Assembly: GCA_001414485.1 (NCBI GenBank)
Contig: LLEY01000002.1
Coordinates: forward strand, 124,001 to 188,000
DNA length: 64,000 nucleotides
Reading direction: 5' to 3'
From: Calycina herbarum
Lineage: Eukaryota; Ascomycota; Leotiomycetes; Helotiales; Pezizellaceae
In this document: one piece after another, positions 45,583 through 57,176 of the stretch
Layout: each line of letters opens with the position of its first letter
Position numbering within the stretch: the stretch's first letter is position 1
Made by a program: the position numbers and the translations under genes
The notes under the pieces: model-generated
What the model saw: the letters and a program-made list of their open reading frames with translations, nothing else
The model's database searches: none
What the model was told of the DNA's origin: nothing

Positions 45583-47228
45583 TCAAGGATCCCATGGGCC
45601 AACAGCTCTAGTCCCCGTCAATATCTCTGGTTCACCATTCTCCTTGACTAACAAAATATCCTCATGTCTGACTCCAAACTTGTCAACTAAATAAATTCCT
45701 GGCTCAGACGTAAAAGTCATTCCCGCCCTCAATGTAGTGTTGAAATTTCCCTTATTGAGGTATGGACTTTCATGTGCTTTGATTCCAATCCCGTGCCCAA
45801 CACGGTGAGTAAAATCCTTGCCATAGCCAGCATCAGTGATGACTTTTCGTGCCGCAATATCGACAGAGGCTGCGCTGTTACCAGAAATCAAGTTGTGCAT
45901 TGATTGTGTTTGAGCTTCGAGGACGATATCCCAGACTGAGAGCTTTTCGCGGATCATGGGGGAAAGCGCTGCGTATGCAGAGGGTGTTGTGGGTTTTAGG
46001 AAGAAAGGGGGAAAGAATGTACGGCAGATATCAGATGAGTAACCGTACAAGTGTGCTCTATAAAATCCGTTAGTATGTTGAAATTTATAGTAGCGTAAAT
46101 GCAATTTTAGTACTTACCCCACGTCGATCAAAACAAATGTCTCGGCTTCAAGAATCTTGCTACCGTCAGTTCCCCCATGAGGATTACTGGCATCCTCGTC
46201 TAAAAAATTGTCAGAAAGAGTTGCGAAGAATTAATTGAAGCTTCACGAGATGAGAACTAACCGAAAAGAACAATGTCAAAAAATGGATCCATTCCCGCGA
46301 CTCGGAGTGTGTTATCCAGTACCTCCATCACTTCGTTTTCAGTTAATCCGGGGTACAAACATTTCCGCATCGCCCGTACAGCCTCGACTGTTCCAGTATT
46401 GACAGCTCTCACAATGTCAACTTCTCTCTGGGTTTTCGTTTGCTTCACTCTCTCGACTTCCCCGCCAAGCCCCAGAACCTCAAACCCATTCTCACCGAGT
46501 CCTCTTTGGATAAAATCTCTCATCTCGTCATCAACCATGATTTTGGGAGTTTTCTGAGTCTTGTCCCAGCTTTCAAGTAAAGTTAGGTAAGGATCCCAAT
46601 GTTCTTCCCAAGGAACAAAAATTAATTTGTCCGAAAACGGCATGCTCAACAATCTCGCTCTCTCGACCTCGAAACTAGGTGCCAAAAATTTCACAGCGGC
46701 TTCTGTTTTTCCCGTCTTTTCATTTTGAGTCGGTTGAACAACCATAAGAAATGGTCGTTCTTCAGGCTCCCAAACCTCCCATTCTGGTTGACTGACGTTT
46801 GCATAATACTTGAAAGTATAACCTGGCTCGACGATAAATGCATCAACACCATCAGCCTCAAGAGCGATAGCAAGATTGTTTCTCCGCATCACAAATTCGG
46901 AGACTGGAAGTGGTGATGCCGAGTCCAAAAATGGGAGTCCGGTGGCCAAGAAATTGGAGATGGAGCATTGCTGAAATTGGGCAACTGTGTTGGGTGAGGA
47001 TGTTGGAGTTTGCCATTTCGAGTGATGTCTTGAAAACTACTGAGATGTTAATGAAATAGTCGAGGAAAGTTGGAAATGAAGATATACTAGAGCGAGAGAT
47101 GTCCCTGCAAACAACAGAGTTGCAAGAATACATCTCCTTCCTTTCGATGAACAGCGTTCATTGTGAATTTGTTTGGATTTAATCTGGCCGGCCAGTGGCC
47201 TATATTTTTGTTCAGTATTCGACCCCAT
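45583..47228 (-). CDS. Membrane-anchored M24 metallopeptidase (aminopeptidase P/prolidase-like)
   Basis: A creatinase/prolidase-fold peptidase, probably cleaving Xaa-Pro peptide bonds and using two metal ions. Four exons (47088-47228, 46262-47036, 46118-46199, 45583-46057) give 490 residues. The short basic N-terminus is followed by one transmembrane helix (CILATLLFAGTSLAL), so a type II membrane or secreted form is likely. The N-terminal creatinase-like domain (RRNNLAIALEADGVDAFIVE) precedes the catalytic domain. All five metal ligands are visible: D in LIDVGAH, D in YSSDICRTFFP, H in HRVGHGIGIKAHE, E in TSEPGIYL and E in RHEDILLV. The first intron acceptor is CAGTAG; only the second AG avoids an in-frame stop. 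It is divergent from the MFS permease gene. Confidence 0.88.
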
Positions 47229-47699
47229 TGCGCTTCCGTGTATCAATGTGAAGTAAGCACCGGTTTTATTTTCACAAAATGTTTTGGAGGTTGAGAAAGG
47301 AAACCACATCCAAATACGGAAGTGGGGGCCGACCGAGCGCCCTGGCGCCGAGCTCCGATGTTTCTAATTCCAAGCTGGGGCTCCTCCTTTCTCCCACTCT
47401 TGTTGATACAACAATCCATCCCCCGAAACACAATATGATTGCCGCGATACCTTTGGCCGGTAGATAGTCTGGTTACCGGCTATCTTGACACAGACTTCAA
47501 TTGGTTCCCAGCTAGAGGTTGGGGCAATCATGGGTCGAGTGATCCACCCCCGACCACGCGATAATGATAGGGAAATGGGTAGCAGAAACAGAGGCCGAGG
47601 CCCTTGACCAGCATAATAGACTGGCGGTCCTCAAAAAAGCCAAAGTTTTGATTGCTATTTTTCTTCAAAACCCCTCTCAGTTGGTGTATTCTAGCCAAG
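47229..47699. promoter_or_regulatory. Divergent promoter, M24 peptidase / MFS permease
   Basis: A 471-bp gap separates opposing start codons, so it carries both promoters. No specific site is claimed. Confidence 0.4.
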
Positions 47700-49314
47700 A
47701 TGGAGTCAATTGAGACGGACGACAAGATTGTCAAAGGTCAAAATGCCACAACTGATCTCGACGTCACTCCTGGCGAAAATTACGTTCATGATGTTGAAGA
47801 AGGAAAGACAACTTACTCAAAGCTCTCTGTAACTTTGATGGTCGTTTTCTCGGGTTTAGCAATTGGCTCGGATGGCTTCAACTCTTCAATTATTGGAAAT
47901 CTTTCCTTGATCTTTGGTGTTCTTTATCCGGATCTCTCAGCTACCATGTATTCAAGACTTTCTAATGCCTTCCTTGTTGGTATGATTGTTGGTATGCTAG
48001 GTTTTGGGTATGTGTCAGATCGTCTGGGAAGAAAAAGTGGTGCTGTTCTCACAACGTTTATTCTGGTGTTGGGTATCGCTTTGAGCGCGGCATCAAGTGG
48101 TAAAGACCAGTTGGGCATGTTTTGGATGCTGGTTATTGCTAGAGGCATTGCTGGCGTTGGCGCAGGAGGGTACGTACAGCTCTCTTCCTCATTTATTACG
48201 TTGAACTAATTGAAGTGTGTAGAGAATACCCCGTCTCCGGTGCTGGTGCAACTGAAGCCACCGATGAAGATGCAGGAGTAAGAAAGAACCGTGGATTTAT
48301 CTTTGCAATCATCGGTGATCTGTCAGCGACGTTAGGATTTGTTTTCGGTGGTCTTGTGCCTCTGTTGCTCATTTTATGCTTTCACGAAAATGAGAAACAT
48401 TACCATATCGTTTGGCGATTATCACTGGCACTCGGCGCAATCCCTCCCCTCTCGATTTTCTGGTTCCGATATAAGATGGCCACGAGTACTGCATACAAGA
48501 AGAGTGCGGCCAAGAAACAACGAATTCCATACTGGCCAATTTTTCGACGATATTGGCGCCCATTACTTGGTTGTTCCCTCGCTTGGTTCCTGTAAGTGTT
48601 GATCGGAGAATTCTCGGAAATAAATGCTAACAGGACAAAAGGTATAACTACATTTCCTACCCCTTCGGACTTTTCGCATCCACAATTCTCGAGCGTGTTA
48701 ACGTTGGCTCATCTCTTACCAAAAACATGGGATGGGGTACAGTCATCAATTGCTTTTATATTCCCGGCGCTTTCATCGGTGGCCTTCTTAGTGATCGCAT
48801 TGGCCGAAGACGCACCATGGCACTCGGATTCGGAGTTCAGGCAATTCTCGGATTCATCCTTGGAGGTGCTTTGAAAGAAATCCAACCTATCCTCCCTCTC
48901 TTCATCATTCTCTACGGTGTTTTCCTCACACTAGGTGAGGTTGGACCAGGAGCTACGATCGTTTTAGCATCAAGCGAGTCCTTTCCAACAAGTATTCGAG
49001 GTCAATGTCTCGGACTTATTGCAGCATTTGGAAAAGCTGGTGCAGCTGTGGGAACTGCAGTATTCAAGCCGATTTTGGCCAGCTATGGAGACAATGCATA
49101 CAAAGGAAACCAAGCTGTGTTTTTGATAGGATCCGGATTTGCTGTTGCTGGTGCTCTGGCTGCTTGGTTTATTATCCCTGACATAAGTAATCGTTTGGAG
49201 AACGAGGACGAGGCCTGGAAAAAATACTTGCAGGAGTTGGGATACGAGATTTCATGGGGAGACGAGGATGCCAAGGAGCCGCTGGGCTTGAAGATGGATG
49301 GCGTGAAGACCTAG
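47700..49314 (+). CDS. MFS permease, GIT1/phosphate-proton symporter type
   Basis: A 12-helix major facilitator of the phosphate:H+ symporter group, related to yeast GIT1, which imports glycerophosphodiesters. Three exons (47700-48169, 48223-48591, 48642-49314) give 503 residues. Signatures are FSGLAIGSDGFNSSIIGN in helix 1, the loop-2/3 motif GYVSDRLGRKSGAV, and ARGIAGVGAGGEYPVSGAGA, the GGxYPxS motif of this group, which spans the first intron. A second loop GGLLSDRIGRRRTMALG follows the central loop, then EVGPGATIVLASSESFPTSIRG. Both halves have their R/D-G-R-(K/R) loops, so it looks intact. Substrate (inorganic phosphate or glycerophosphodiester) cannot be told from sequence alone. Its divergent partner is a peptidase. 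Confidence 0.88.
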
Positions 49315-50633
49315 GTTTAAAGAGACTCTGGGACGACAATATGTAAGGGTGCCAATCTGACCTCGTTCCTTGCTTAACAAAGACTTACACTTCAACACTA
49401 CTACCCTGAGAAGTGGTGCCTGGTTGTTGATGTTTAATGAGCTGCCACCCGGAAAACGGGAAGAATAAGCTATATAATTTTCGCAAGCTACAAAGTTTGA
49501 AGCTTATATGTAGCATCAATGGTCCTGATTTGGAGTGAAAGCTAGAGTAATGACTTCACTTACTGTTGCAGTAAAATGAAATACCTCTCATTGCCTAATT
49601 GATGTTTTCCTTATAATGCAGCAGACCAAAACCGTATGACGATGCTTATCCCATCATTCACTTCGGTAACGTATTCGGACAGAAGAGCCTCACAATGGTA
49701 CTGTATACCACATGCCAAGTGATTCTTTTCATTTGGCTAAACGAAAGGGGCCTCTGGTCGCCTAAATCTTGCTCACACTGCTTACTTTTCGTGACGGACT
49801 CGGCCACTTACCCCGCGCATGATTTAAGTGGATAAGCAGTTTTCTCCCCTCCATATGAGTCGAAAAACGTGCGTTCGAAAGCCCGGCTCAATTGGTTGGA
49901 ATATATTTGGCTGCTTAATTGCATCGGCCTCATCGAAGTACCCACGAACGCCTCAAATGCCCCAAACGCTACGGTTTCACAGTCAAGACCATCCTTTATA
50001 AGTTGTTGCTAAGTAAAGAATTTGACCTGATAGAAGGGGTTTCCATTTCATTTTTTCATGTTCACTTCGTGGAATGATACTTGTGACTAAAATAATGTCG
50101 CTTCTTAATAAGTGTTGTTTTTTGCGTCCTAATTGCTTACCCCACCGAGTGGGAATAAACTTTACTTCATTATGATGTACATATTACTTGGCTACTACTT
50201 TGAGCTGACTTTTGCCTTGTTATAACTGCTACGTAGAACTTGTTTTCACGTTTTATTGCCACTGCCAACCAACCAACTCACCTCGCTTCCGGGATGGGTA
50301 CCCATGATTTGACTCTCTCTAAATCTGGTAAGAAGGGCTTGTGAATAGAATCAGCGACTGTGTGAGATGGTACGCTGCAGAGATACTTGTCAATATTATG
50401 CTCTTTCATGAAAGGCCATAGTATCGGTGTCTAGAATAGGACTGAGACATATGAACGTAAATTCGTTGACACTCGTTGACACTCGTTGAATTGAGATGTA
50501 AGAGAGATAGAGTACAAAGAAAACATTTGATCTTCCTCGCTATGAAGACCGCAATACAGCAAGTTCTTACTTGACCTCATCATTCTACCTACCTTCTTTC
50601 CACCAAAACTCATCTACCTCTTCCTTCTTCAAA
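49315..50633. other. Intergenic, no gene seen
   Basis: 3' flank of the permease gene and 5' flank of the secreted-protein gene. CGTTGACACT is repeated at 50463-50485. No RNA gene is recognised. Confidence 0.45.
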
Positions 50634-51298
50634 ATGAAGTCTTTCGCAACAAAGCTCCTCTTCTTCGCGCTTTCTACTCTTAGAGTCAAAACCTCATTTT
50701 TGGTCCCCGAAGACCTTGCTGATGGAGTTTACATCGTCGACACCAAGAGTTCGGTGGTTCTTGCCCACACAGCTCCAATTGCCAACTCAGCTCGAAACAT
50801 GGAGCACCCACATAACATCGTAGCCTGTCAAGAGCTTCCAGGCAATACCGTCCAGTGCAATGGTTATGATATCAATGGCGCAGACTACGATAGAGCATTG
50901 ATTGTAAGTAATATTTCCCATTTAGAAGCTAAACGGAAAAAAAATGATTTTGCGCTAACAATGGTGACTCAATCTCAGGGGCTCTACAATTGGTGCAATG
51001 CTGGCAATAGTATACCATCTAGCCAAGCCATTCTGTACTCTTATGGAGCAGCTGTAGCCTGTATGTGTGTCTATTTTGGTAGACAAAGGTACGTAGTTCT
51101 TTTCCAATCCACATTTCTTTCAAGTTTTATTGAAGAATAGTACTAATATTGGTGCCTAGCTGTCCCAATAATGAGTGGACTACTGCAAACAACTTGATGG
51201 ATACTTCGTGCGGACGCAATCGTGCAGGATGGGTCAGCCTCAATGTTTATGGCAAAAGCTACGGGCGCAGTAGACAGGGGGTTAACGTCTGCTTCTAA
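50634..51298 (+). CDS. Small secreted cysteine-rich protein (effector candidate)
   Basis: Three exons (50634-50903, 50979-51088, 51160-51298) give 172 residues. The N-terminus MKSFATKLLFFALSTLRVKT is a clear signal-peptide type (basic residues and then a hydrophobic core). The mature part holds eight cysteines (in VACQ, VQCN, NWCN, AVACMCVY, SCPN, TSCG and the C-terminal NVCF), enough for four disulfides, and no transmembrane helix. The stretch YIVDTKSSVVLAHT and the end GKSYGRSRQGVNVCF match nothing I recognise. Small size, secretion and paired cysteines fit a fungal effector or a secreted antimicrobial/structural protein. Both introns restore the frame, which supports a live gene. Confidence 0.72.
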
Positions 51299-51748
51299 GA
51301 CTTGAATTTATTAAAAAGTGAAGCTGGGGAAAGGAAATTTGAGTACCAGTTCTAAGCACAGCAAGAAATGAGTCGACGAAAATGAAGGTAGTTTCCGCCC
51401 CCCCGGGGGGGGGGGTAATTTGACCCTCACTTACACTCTTTGAAGCACAAAGCTGGGCTCAAAACTTTTTTGGCAGATACCAAAATTTACGAGAAGATTG
51501 AACAGTTTACCACACATACTGCACTTGTCCCGAAGAAACAAAGGGACAGAGGTCACTTGAGTTATGCATAACAAAACTTGTCAAGTGAAAGATGGCAAGG
51601 AATAAAAGCTTGAGGCTGAAGTATGTACTAGAACTCTTGCGGAAAAAGAGTGTAACCAATCACATCCCCCAAAATCTACCTCACTTCCCCGCACTCAAAT
51701 TCCCCTCCTAAAAACAACTCCAAAAAATCACCAAAAAGAATAATGTAA
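51299..51748. other. Intergenic with C7-G11 homopolymer junction
   Basis: A run of seven C followed by eleven G stands at about 51398-51415. It can fold on itself and is a likely sequencing or replication trouble spot. Nothing else is seen. Confidence 0.5.
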
Positions 51749-51839
51749 AGGTCCCTAGCTGGTTCGAACAACTGACCTGGCGATAATTACGTTCAAAGAA
51801 TGACTGCAATCGCCCGCTCTACCACTGAGCTAAGAGATC
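51749..51839 (-). tRNA. tRNA-Cys (GCA) with a 19-nt intron
   Basis: On the minus strand a full cloverleaf folds: acceptor GATCTCT with AGGGACC, D stem GCTC/GAGC with AGTGGTA loop, anticodon stem GGCGA/TCGCC, variable loop AGGTC, T arm AGTTG-TTCGAAC-CAGCT, and discriminator T. The anticodon GCA lies at 51805-51807. An intron of about 19 nt (51785-51803) follows position 37, the standard tRNA intron site. U73 with GCA is the tRNA-Cys identity pair. The acceptor has one mismatch, A2 against C71, plus a T-G pair, so the copy may be slightly decayed. Confidence 0.85.
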
Positions 51840-53637
51840 GATTTTTTGACGGAGGAATATTTTGGTTGACTGCTTACAAGTATGCGTATGAAAAAAGGTG
51901 GGTCAGGTGAGGGGGTGAAGGGTATTTAATGGGTCTCTATTTTAGTTCTAGAGAAGTACCTTTAACCTACTGGATGCATTACTCTATGATGCTTGGTTTC
52001 TTCAAGGGGCTTCCTTCTTGACCAGACAGAATCAAAACAACACGAAATTTTCAAGCAGGATCTGAAAAGTGAACGAGTTGTTCCTGTAGTTGTTCCTTAG
52101 AGAATAGGATTTGACTTTACCACCTTATTCAACAGTAGATCATAGATTAAAAGCAAACAACCCCCCTTAAATTATCCCCTTCTCAAACGTATCCTCCTTA
52201 TAACATCTAACCTAACTAAAATTAGGAACGTTTTGGGTCATCAACAGGTCTTCTTCAACGTTGAAGTAAACTCTAGATTACAAAGCCTTTACTCATAATG
52301 TGCCTCGTATACCAATGACATTGCATTGCGTGTTACCTCTTTGACCCTCGAAAACTTTAGACATTATGTCCGAATTAATCAGACCGAACATAGGCCCCGT
52401 CATGAACAGAATGCTCTCATGTCAATTTCCGCACCATTCTAGCAGTAAATCCGTTCAGAACCTTTGTTCTCAATATACATAATAAAAGAAACACCTTCCA
52501 AGACCAAGTTGAAGCTTGCTTCTAGCTCGCACGCCGTCATAAGACGCTGGCTTCATCTCGCTAAATCGAAAAACGAGAATTTCTCTGCTACTGTCTCGAT
52601 CTTTTGCTGGAATTCAACCTACAGCAGAATATAAAATGAAGCCCATGAATGAAACCAAACGGAAACTCCAAATAAAACATATATCAGTGTTATTAACTTT
52701 CGGAATCAGGCATTTATCATTTCCTATCATTAGGAGATAATTTCTCGTTCAATTCATCCTACCGGTTTTCGTAATACCCCACCCACTCCATGATAGACAT
52801 ATAAAACTCCTTGACGGCTCAGCTCCAATACGGACTCATAGACAAGAGATTCTTGAAACTTTATCCAGTACATTGGAGAAGCGGCGCGGGTACTAAATCT
52901 TCCCAGGCACTCTTAAACCAACCAAGATCCGGATTCCCAAATATTTTAGAACAACGCTTCAACTTTACAATTCAAACGCATACCAGAAAAACGACTAAGC
53001 GAAAAGAATTCATGAACTCGACAGTCACTAAGTTTTCGACAGTAGCTCACAACCCATCGACATCCGCTATTTCCAAAGTTTAGATAGCGGGTCTTGTCTT
53101 ATTTCTCCACACCAAAAACAATTCAGAAGGATTGGAGTGATGGCATAAGAATGGGTTCATGGCTTGTTGACTGCACAACAAGCACCATGACGCGGTCTAG
53201 TCTGTATGCATTGTGATGCAAATTCCAGGTCTCAAACGAGAGGGGTTTATACACTCCCCCTCTACCTCCTCTCCTGCAAGTCTCGAGCTAAAATCAAATG
53301 TGGATTGTAGGAGGGGGAGTAAAGACGGGTACTCCGAGTTTCAGAAGTAAACTCGATGCTTACTTGACCTTTTGCTATTGGAAAACACGCAAAACAACCA
53401 GCCGCTAGTGAAAACTTCATCATTCCAACTGAAAACGTCTCCTCTCCTTCCGAATCCCAAAATTTCCTTTTCCAACCCACACCTTCCCACCTCAAAATGT
53501 TCTCACCGGTAAATACATACCCAACAAGTATCTATAAAAAGGCCCAATCCACCTTGCTTCTCCCTCCAGCCGTCTACCATTGAAGATATCAAAAAGAACA
53601 TTATTCGACAGTGATCAGTGATCAGCCACCTCTCTGT
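51840..53637. other. Intergenic, no gene seen
   Basis: 1.8 kb with short unrelated frames (52811-53083, 53262-53495) and no family marks. Confidence 0.45.
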
Positions 53638-54035
53638 TACAGTACTAGTCAACAGCTATTAAGCGTTTCCTGCCACCCCACCAAAAAAAGCTGTTTTGCC
53701 TAGTTTAGAAAGACGTAGTAATAATACGCTACCGAGTAGAATTTTCTATAATTAAAATCTAAAGTTCTTTCGAGTATTATATATCTTTTATATAATTCAG
53801 ATTTTTAACTAAACTTAATCACTCCATAGGGCAGACATGCGCCCGCAGACTAGTGATTTATCCGTTAATTTTAGCGATATTCATATATAAAACCGACCTT
53901 TTCCCGGATTACTCTACTTTATAGTACTATATCTTTAGAGGTATGTCTATCGGAATAAAACTAAATTATAAAACTAAAACCCTGTATTTTAGTGTAAAAT
54001 AGGGACTTGGTTAATAGCTGTTGACAGTGACTGTA
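53638..54035. mobile_element. MITE-like inverted-repeat element, copy 2
   Basis: The left end TTACAGTACTAGTCAACAGC and the complement of the right end pair over 26 bp with four mismatches; the inner 15 bases are perfect. TA stands at both boundaries (53638-53639, 54034-54035). It is about 398 bp and lacks a segment present in copy 1 (3910-4366). Differences between copies are largely C/T and G/A. There is no coding content. The CAGT start and TA target fit a non-autonomous Tc1/mariner-pogo element. Confidence 0.75.
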
Positions 54036-54594
54036 AACCAGCAACCCGAAGCAAAGAATTTCTAATATCTACCTACTACCATGAATCACTGACCAAAACC
54101 CTACTCCCCATAAAATGCAAGCGAACGAAGGGGGAAATAATCGACAATAACATTTTCCTCGAGACTAGAACCTAATCATTACAAACGTGCTTGTGAATGC
54201 CATTTCCGTCATACTCATTGGCAAGTAGGGGGACACAGAAAAGTAGAACACTGATACTCATAAAAATTTATGGCTCGAGAAGTTGATCAGCTGCCTTCTC
54301 CGCAACCAATCGAAATTCAGGATGTTGGTGGTTTCTTGTTTGTGACGTTGGGACGTTGCGTTGCTAATTTAAACTTGTGAGATACCCCAAACATAAATTC
54401 CCCATTGCTCACTTGAAAATAGTTGTAACCATCCTACTGCTTAGACCTCTTCAAATGTGTTTGAAAATGAAGTAGTCTATTTGCAATCTTCAAGCCCTGT
54501 GAAGTCTATCTTGAACCCCTCTATCCAAGGGAAATTCTATCTTCACTCCCCTCCAATAGACCCCTTAATCCCCCCATTACTCTCATCTTCCACC
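54036..54594. other. Intergenic, 3' flank of the MTA phosphorylase gene
   Basis: No coding support. A frame at 54457-54972 is the shadow of the minus-strand gene. Confidence 0.4.
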
Positions 54595-55951
54595 CTAATC
54601 CCAAACTCCCGGATACAAGAACTCCACAGCCTTCATCCCCTCCTCGCCCCGTCCTTCCTTCTTAGTCATAAAGCCCAGCATACTCCTAACACTCCCCTCG
54701 AAATGTTTTCCCTCCCTCACATCCTTGATCTCCTGATCATCCGCACAAAGTCGATCCAGAACCGCCGCAATCAGCCGTTTGGCGTTTTCACCGTTGGCCT
54801 TCATGTGTCCCATAACCATGCTTACATCGACATCCTCAGAGGAGTGCCAGCAGTCGTAGTCTGTAGCCATGCAGATCATTTGGTAGGCGATCTCGGCTTC
54901 GCGGGCGAGTTTGGCTTCGGGGAGGACGGACATGTTGATTACGGAGCCGCCGGCTGCGCGGTACATGTTTGATTCGAAGCGGGTCGAGAATTGGGGTCCT
55001 TCTGAAAAGGGGAGTAGAGTCAGTATTTTAGGGCAAGAAATAGGAGGAAGGGGTAGGGGAGAGGAGAGGAGAGGAGAGGACGAACCCATGCAGACTATTG
55101 TTCCTTTGTCGTGCATTACTACTCCTTCACCTGCAAGTGCGTGACCGCATTCGCTGACAATCTGCGGTTCTTGAGTTAGTACTGGATGGCAACTCGATGT
55201 TGAGCGACGGGAAGCAAACATACCTTGCCAACCGTAGCATCGAATGGATCCGCAAAACCGACGTGTCCAACGACTCCCTTTTCGAAAAAGGTAAATGGTC
55301 TGATACCTGCACAAATTTAGCGTTTTCTTCTTCCTCTCGTCTCCATTTCCCTCTCCACATCCCTTTCCTCGATTCCTCTATTGTCCGTCATCCTTTCCCA
55401 CTCCTCGAGCCTCTCTTGTCTCCTCCCCTCTCTCCAGTGCCTCTATCCCCTTCCCATTTTACCCCCCCCCCCCCCCCCCCCCAAAACCAAGTCCAAAAGA
55501 AAACATCACTCACCCTTAGTCCGATCCCAAACCTGATCCGGAACCAAAAAGTCCCTCGGCTTAACCTCCTCCTTCAGACTCCCGACCGCACTAAAAGCCA
55601 CCAAGCATCTCACACCAATACTCCTCAACGCCGCAATATTCGCCCTACTATTCACCTCATGCGGCGCAATCTGATGGTGTAAGCCGTGTCGACTCAGGAA
55701 GGCGATCGGGATGCCGTTGTGTGTGCAAATCGAGATGGGAGAGGAGGGGTAGCCCCATGGTGTTTTGGGATTGACGGAGGCGACGGGGATGTAGCCGGGC
55801 AGGGAGGAGAGACCTGTTCCTCCTATGAGGGCGATTTTTACGGGGTCTGATGGGGATTAGCTTGGTGTTTTGGGGAGTTGATTGTGAACTCGAGGTTCAA
55901 CGGAGATGGAGGGGTAGACTTGCCTGGGTATGTTGTTGGGAGGTCTGCCAT
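54595..55951 (-). CDS. MEU1: S-methyl-5'-thioadenosine phosphorylase
   Basis: It splits methylthioadenosine with phosphate into adenine and methylthioribose-1-phosphate, the entry step of methionine salvage and the clearance route for polyamine by-product. Five exons give 308 residues: 55924-55951, 55514-55846, 55224-55306, 55086-55161 and 54595-55001. Motifs are KIALIGGTGLSSLPGY, LSRHGLHHQIAPHEVNSRAN (the RHG..H..P..VNYRAN-type phosphate and base pocket), GPQFSTRFESNMYRAAGGSV, NMSVLPEAKLAREAEIAY (NMT.xPEA.LAxE type) and MATDYDCWH. The first intron begins GCAAGT, a GC-AG intron; no GT donor nearby fits. The second intron (55307-55513) contains a 21-base C run at 55462-55482. Confidence 0.92.
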
Positions 55952-56354
55952 TTTGAAGATGGGGTTGTTTATGGAGAGAGGATGGATTGGAACGCGATGG
56001 GAAGTCAATTTATGGACACTGCACGCTGTCGTGATTCATATGCAGAGGTGATATCAATCCACGTGTTGAAGCTCTTTGGATTTTGAGGTCGAAGTGATGA
56101 GCAATTTTACCCCTCCAAAAATTATGGCCCCCACTACTTTACAGGGGTGCCCCATCTTCTCCATTCAGTTCTGTGTTACATGAAGTTGATATAAAAAAGG
56201 GGTTCGGCAAGCGATGCTTTCAATTGTTTTGTATGAATTTGTGATTAATACCTAGCAAAGTGTCAAAAGTACAACTTGAACTAGGAGGGGTCCAATTACA
56301 GCGACGAGTTAGAACGTGAGACTCAAAGGGTATGTTGTCATTCATTCATTCATT
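55952..56354. other. Intergenic, promoter side of the MTA phosphorylase gene
   Basis: No gene is seen. It lies between two minus-strand genes. Confidence 0.4.
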
Positions 56355-57176
56355 TCATCTACCTGTATCGCTTCCAAAAACAACCTTCAGTCTCAGCACA
56401 ATCCCATACCCCCTCTTCGTCCCAAATAATCCCATCTCATCCTCCGTTCTGAACACAACCTCCTCGGCATTGACCTCCATCGAAACATCATCTCCAGCAT
56501 CAGCGCTGTTCATGATCGCTTGCTGGGTATCATACTCGAATTTCGAATCCTTACGCTCATGAACAGGCGATGTAGGCACAACTTTTGAAGTACTCTTCTT
56601 CCATCCCCAAAACGACCGACTGGAACTGCTTTCCGTCGGCGGACTTCGAGGACTTGGTACAACCCGTGGTGGCAACTCTCTCATCCGTGGAGTCGGAGGT
56701 GGTGGTTTCAAATATCTTGCCAGACGTCTAGCCATATCTTCATCCTTCCAAAACCAGGTTTCTCGCGGTTCACTTGACCATTCATCATAAAATGGTTCAT
56801 CTTTACTTCGAACCCTTACTACTCTATCGTATTCATCCTTATTTTTGAAATCGTAATCCGTAGGTATGGCATTGTCGTCCGTAAGTCCATTTGCTGGAAC
56901 CAAAATAAGAGTCCCTTTTTTCAGCCCCGAGTTGGCGAAGTCCGAGAGGAAAATTTGGATTTGGGTCGTGAGAAGGGAGAGGATCTTCTCATCGCGAGCG
57001 GAGGAGAGTAGAGATTTTTGGGACTCGAGGGTACTGATTGTTGTACTGATGGTGCTCAGTTGTGATCGTATTTGAGTTGAGTAATAAGTGGAAGCGGAGA
57101 TGCTTTCCGTGTAGGAAGGAGGAGCTGGTTCATTCGCGTCGTCATATGAAGGAACAATAGGTTGTTTGGAATCCAT
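56355..57176 (-). CDS. Unrecognised 273-residue protein, single exon
   Basis: I do not recognise this protein. One uninterrupted frame starts MDSKQPIVPSYDDANEPAPP. It contains a helical segment with coiled-coil spacing (RSQLSTISTTISTLESQKSL), a compact region (GTLILVPANGLTDDNAIPTD, then EYDRVVRVRSKDEPFYDEW) and RETWFWKDEDMARRLARYL. A Pro/Ser-rich linker with PSPRSPPTESSSSRSFWGW follows, and the C-terminus is GIVLRLKVVFGSDTGR. There is no signal peptide or membrane helix. The PPSY-type motif near the start (PAPPSYTES) could bind WW domains or arrestin partners; that is speculation. Uniform codon use and a clear ATG argue for a real gene. Confidence 0.72.
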   Translation of the reverse strand: MDSKQPIVPSYDDANEPAPPSYTESISASTYYSTQIRSQLSTISTTISTLESQKSLLSSARDEKILSLLTTQIQIFLSDFANSGLKKGTLILVPANGLTDDNAIPTDYDFKNKDEYDRVVRVRSKDEPFYDEWSSEPRETWFWKDEDMARRLARYLKPPPPTPRMRELPPRVVPSPRSPPTESSSSRSFWGWKKSTSKVVPTSPVHERKDSKFEYDTQQAIMNSADAGDDVSMEVNAEEVVFRTEDEMGLFGTKRGYGIVLRLKVVFGSDTGR

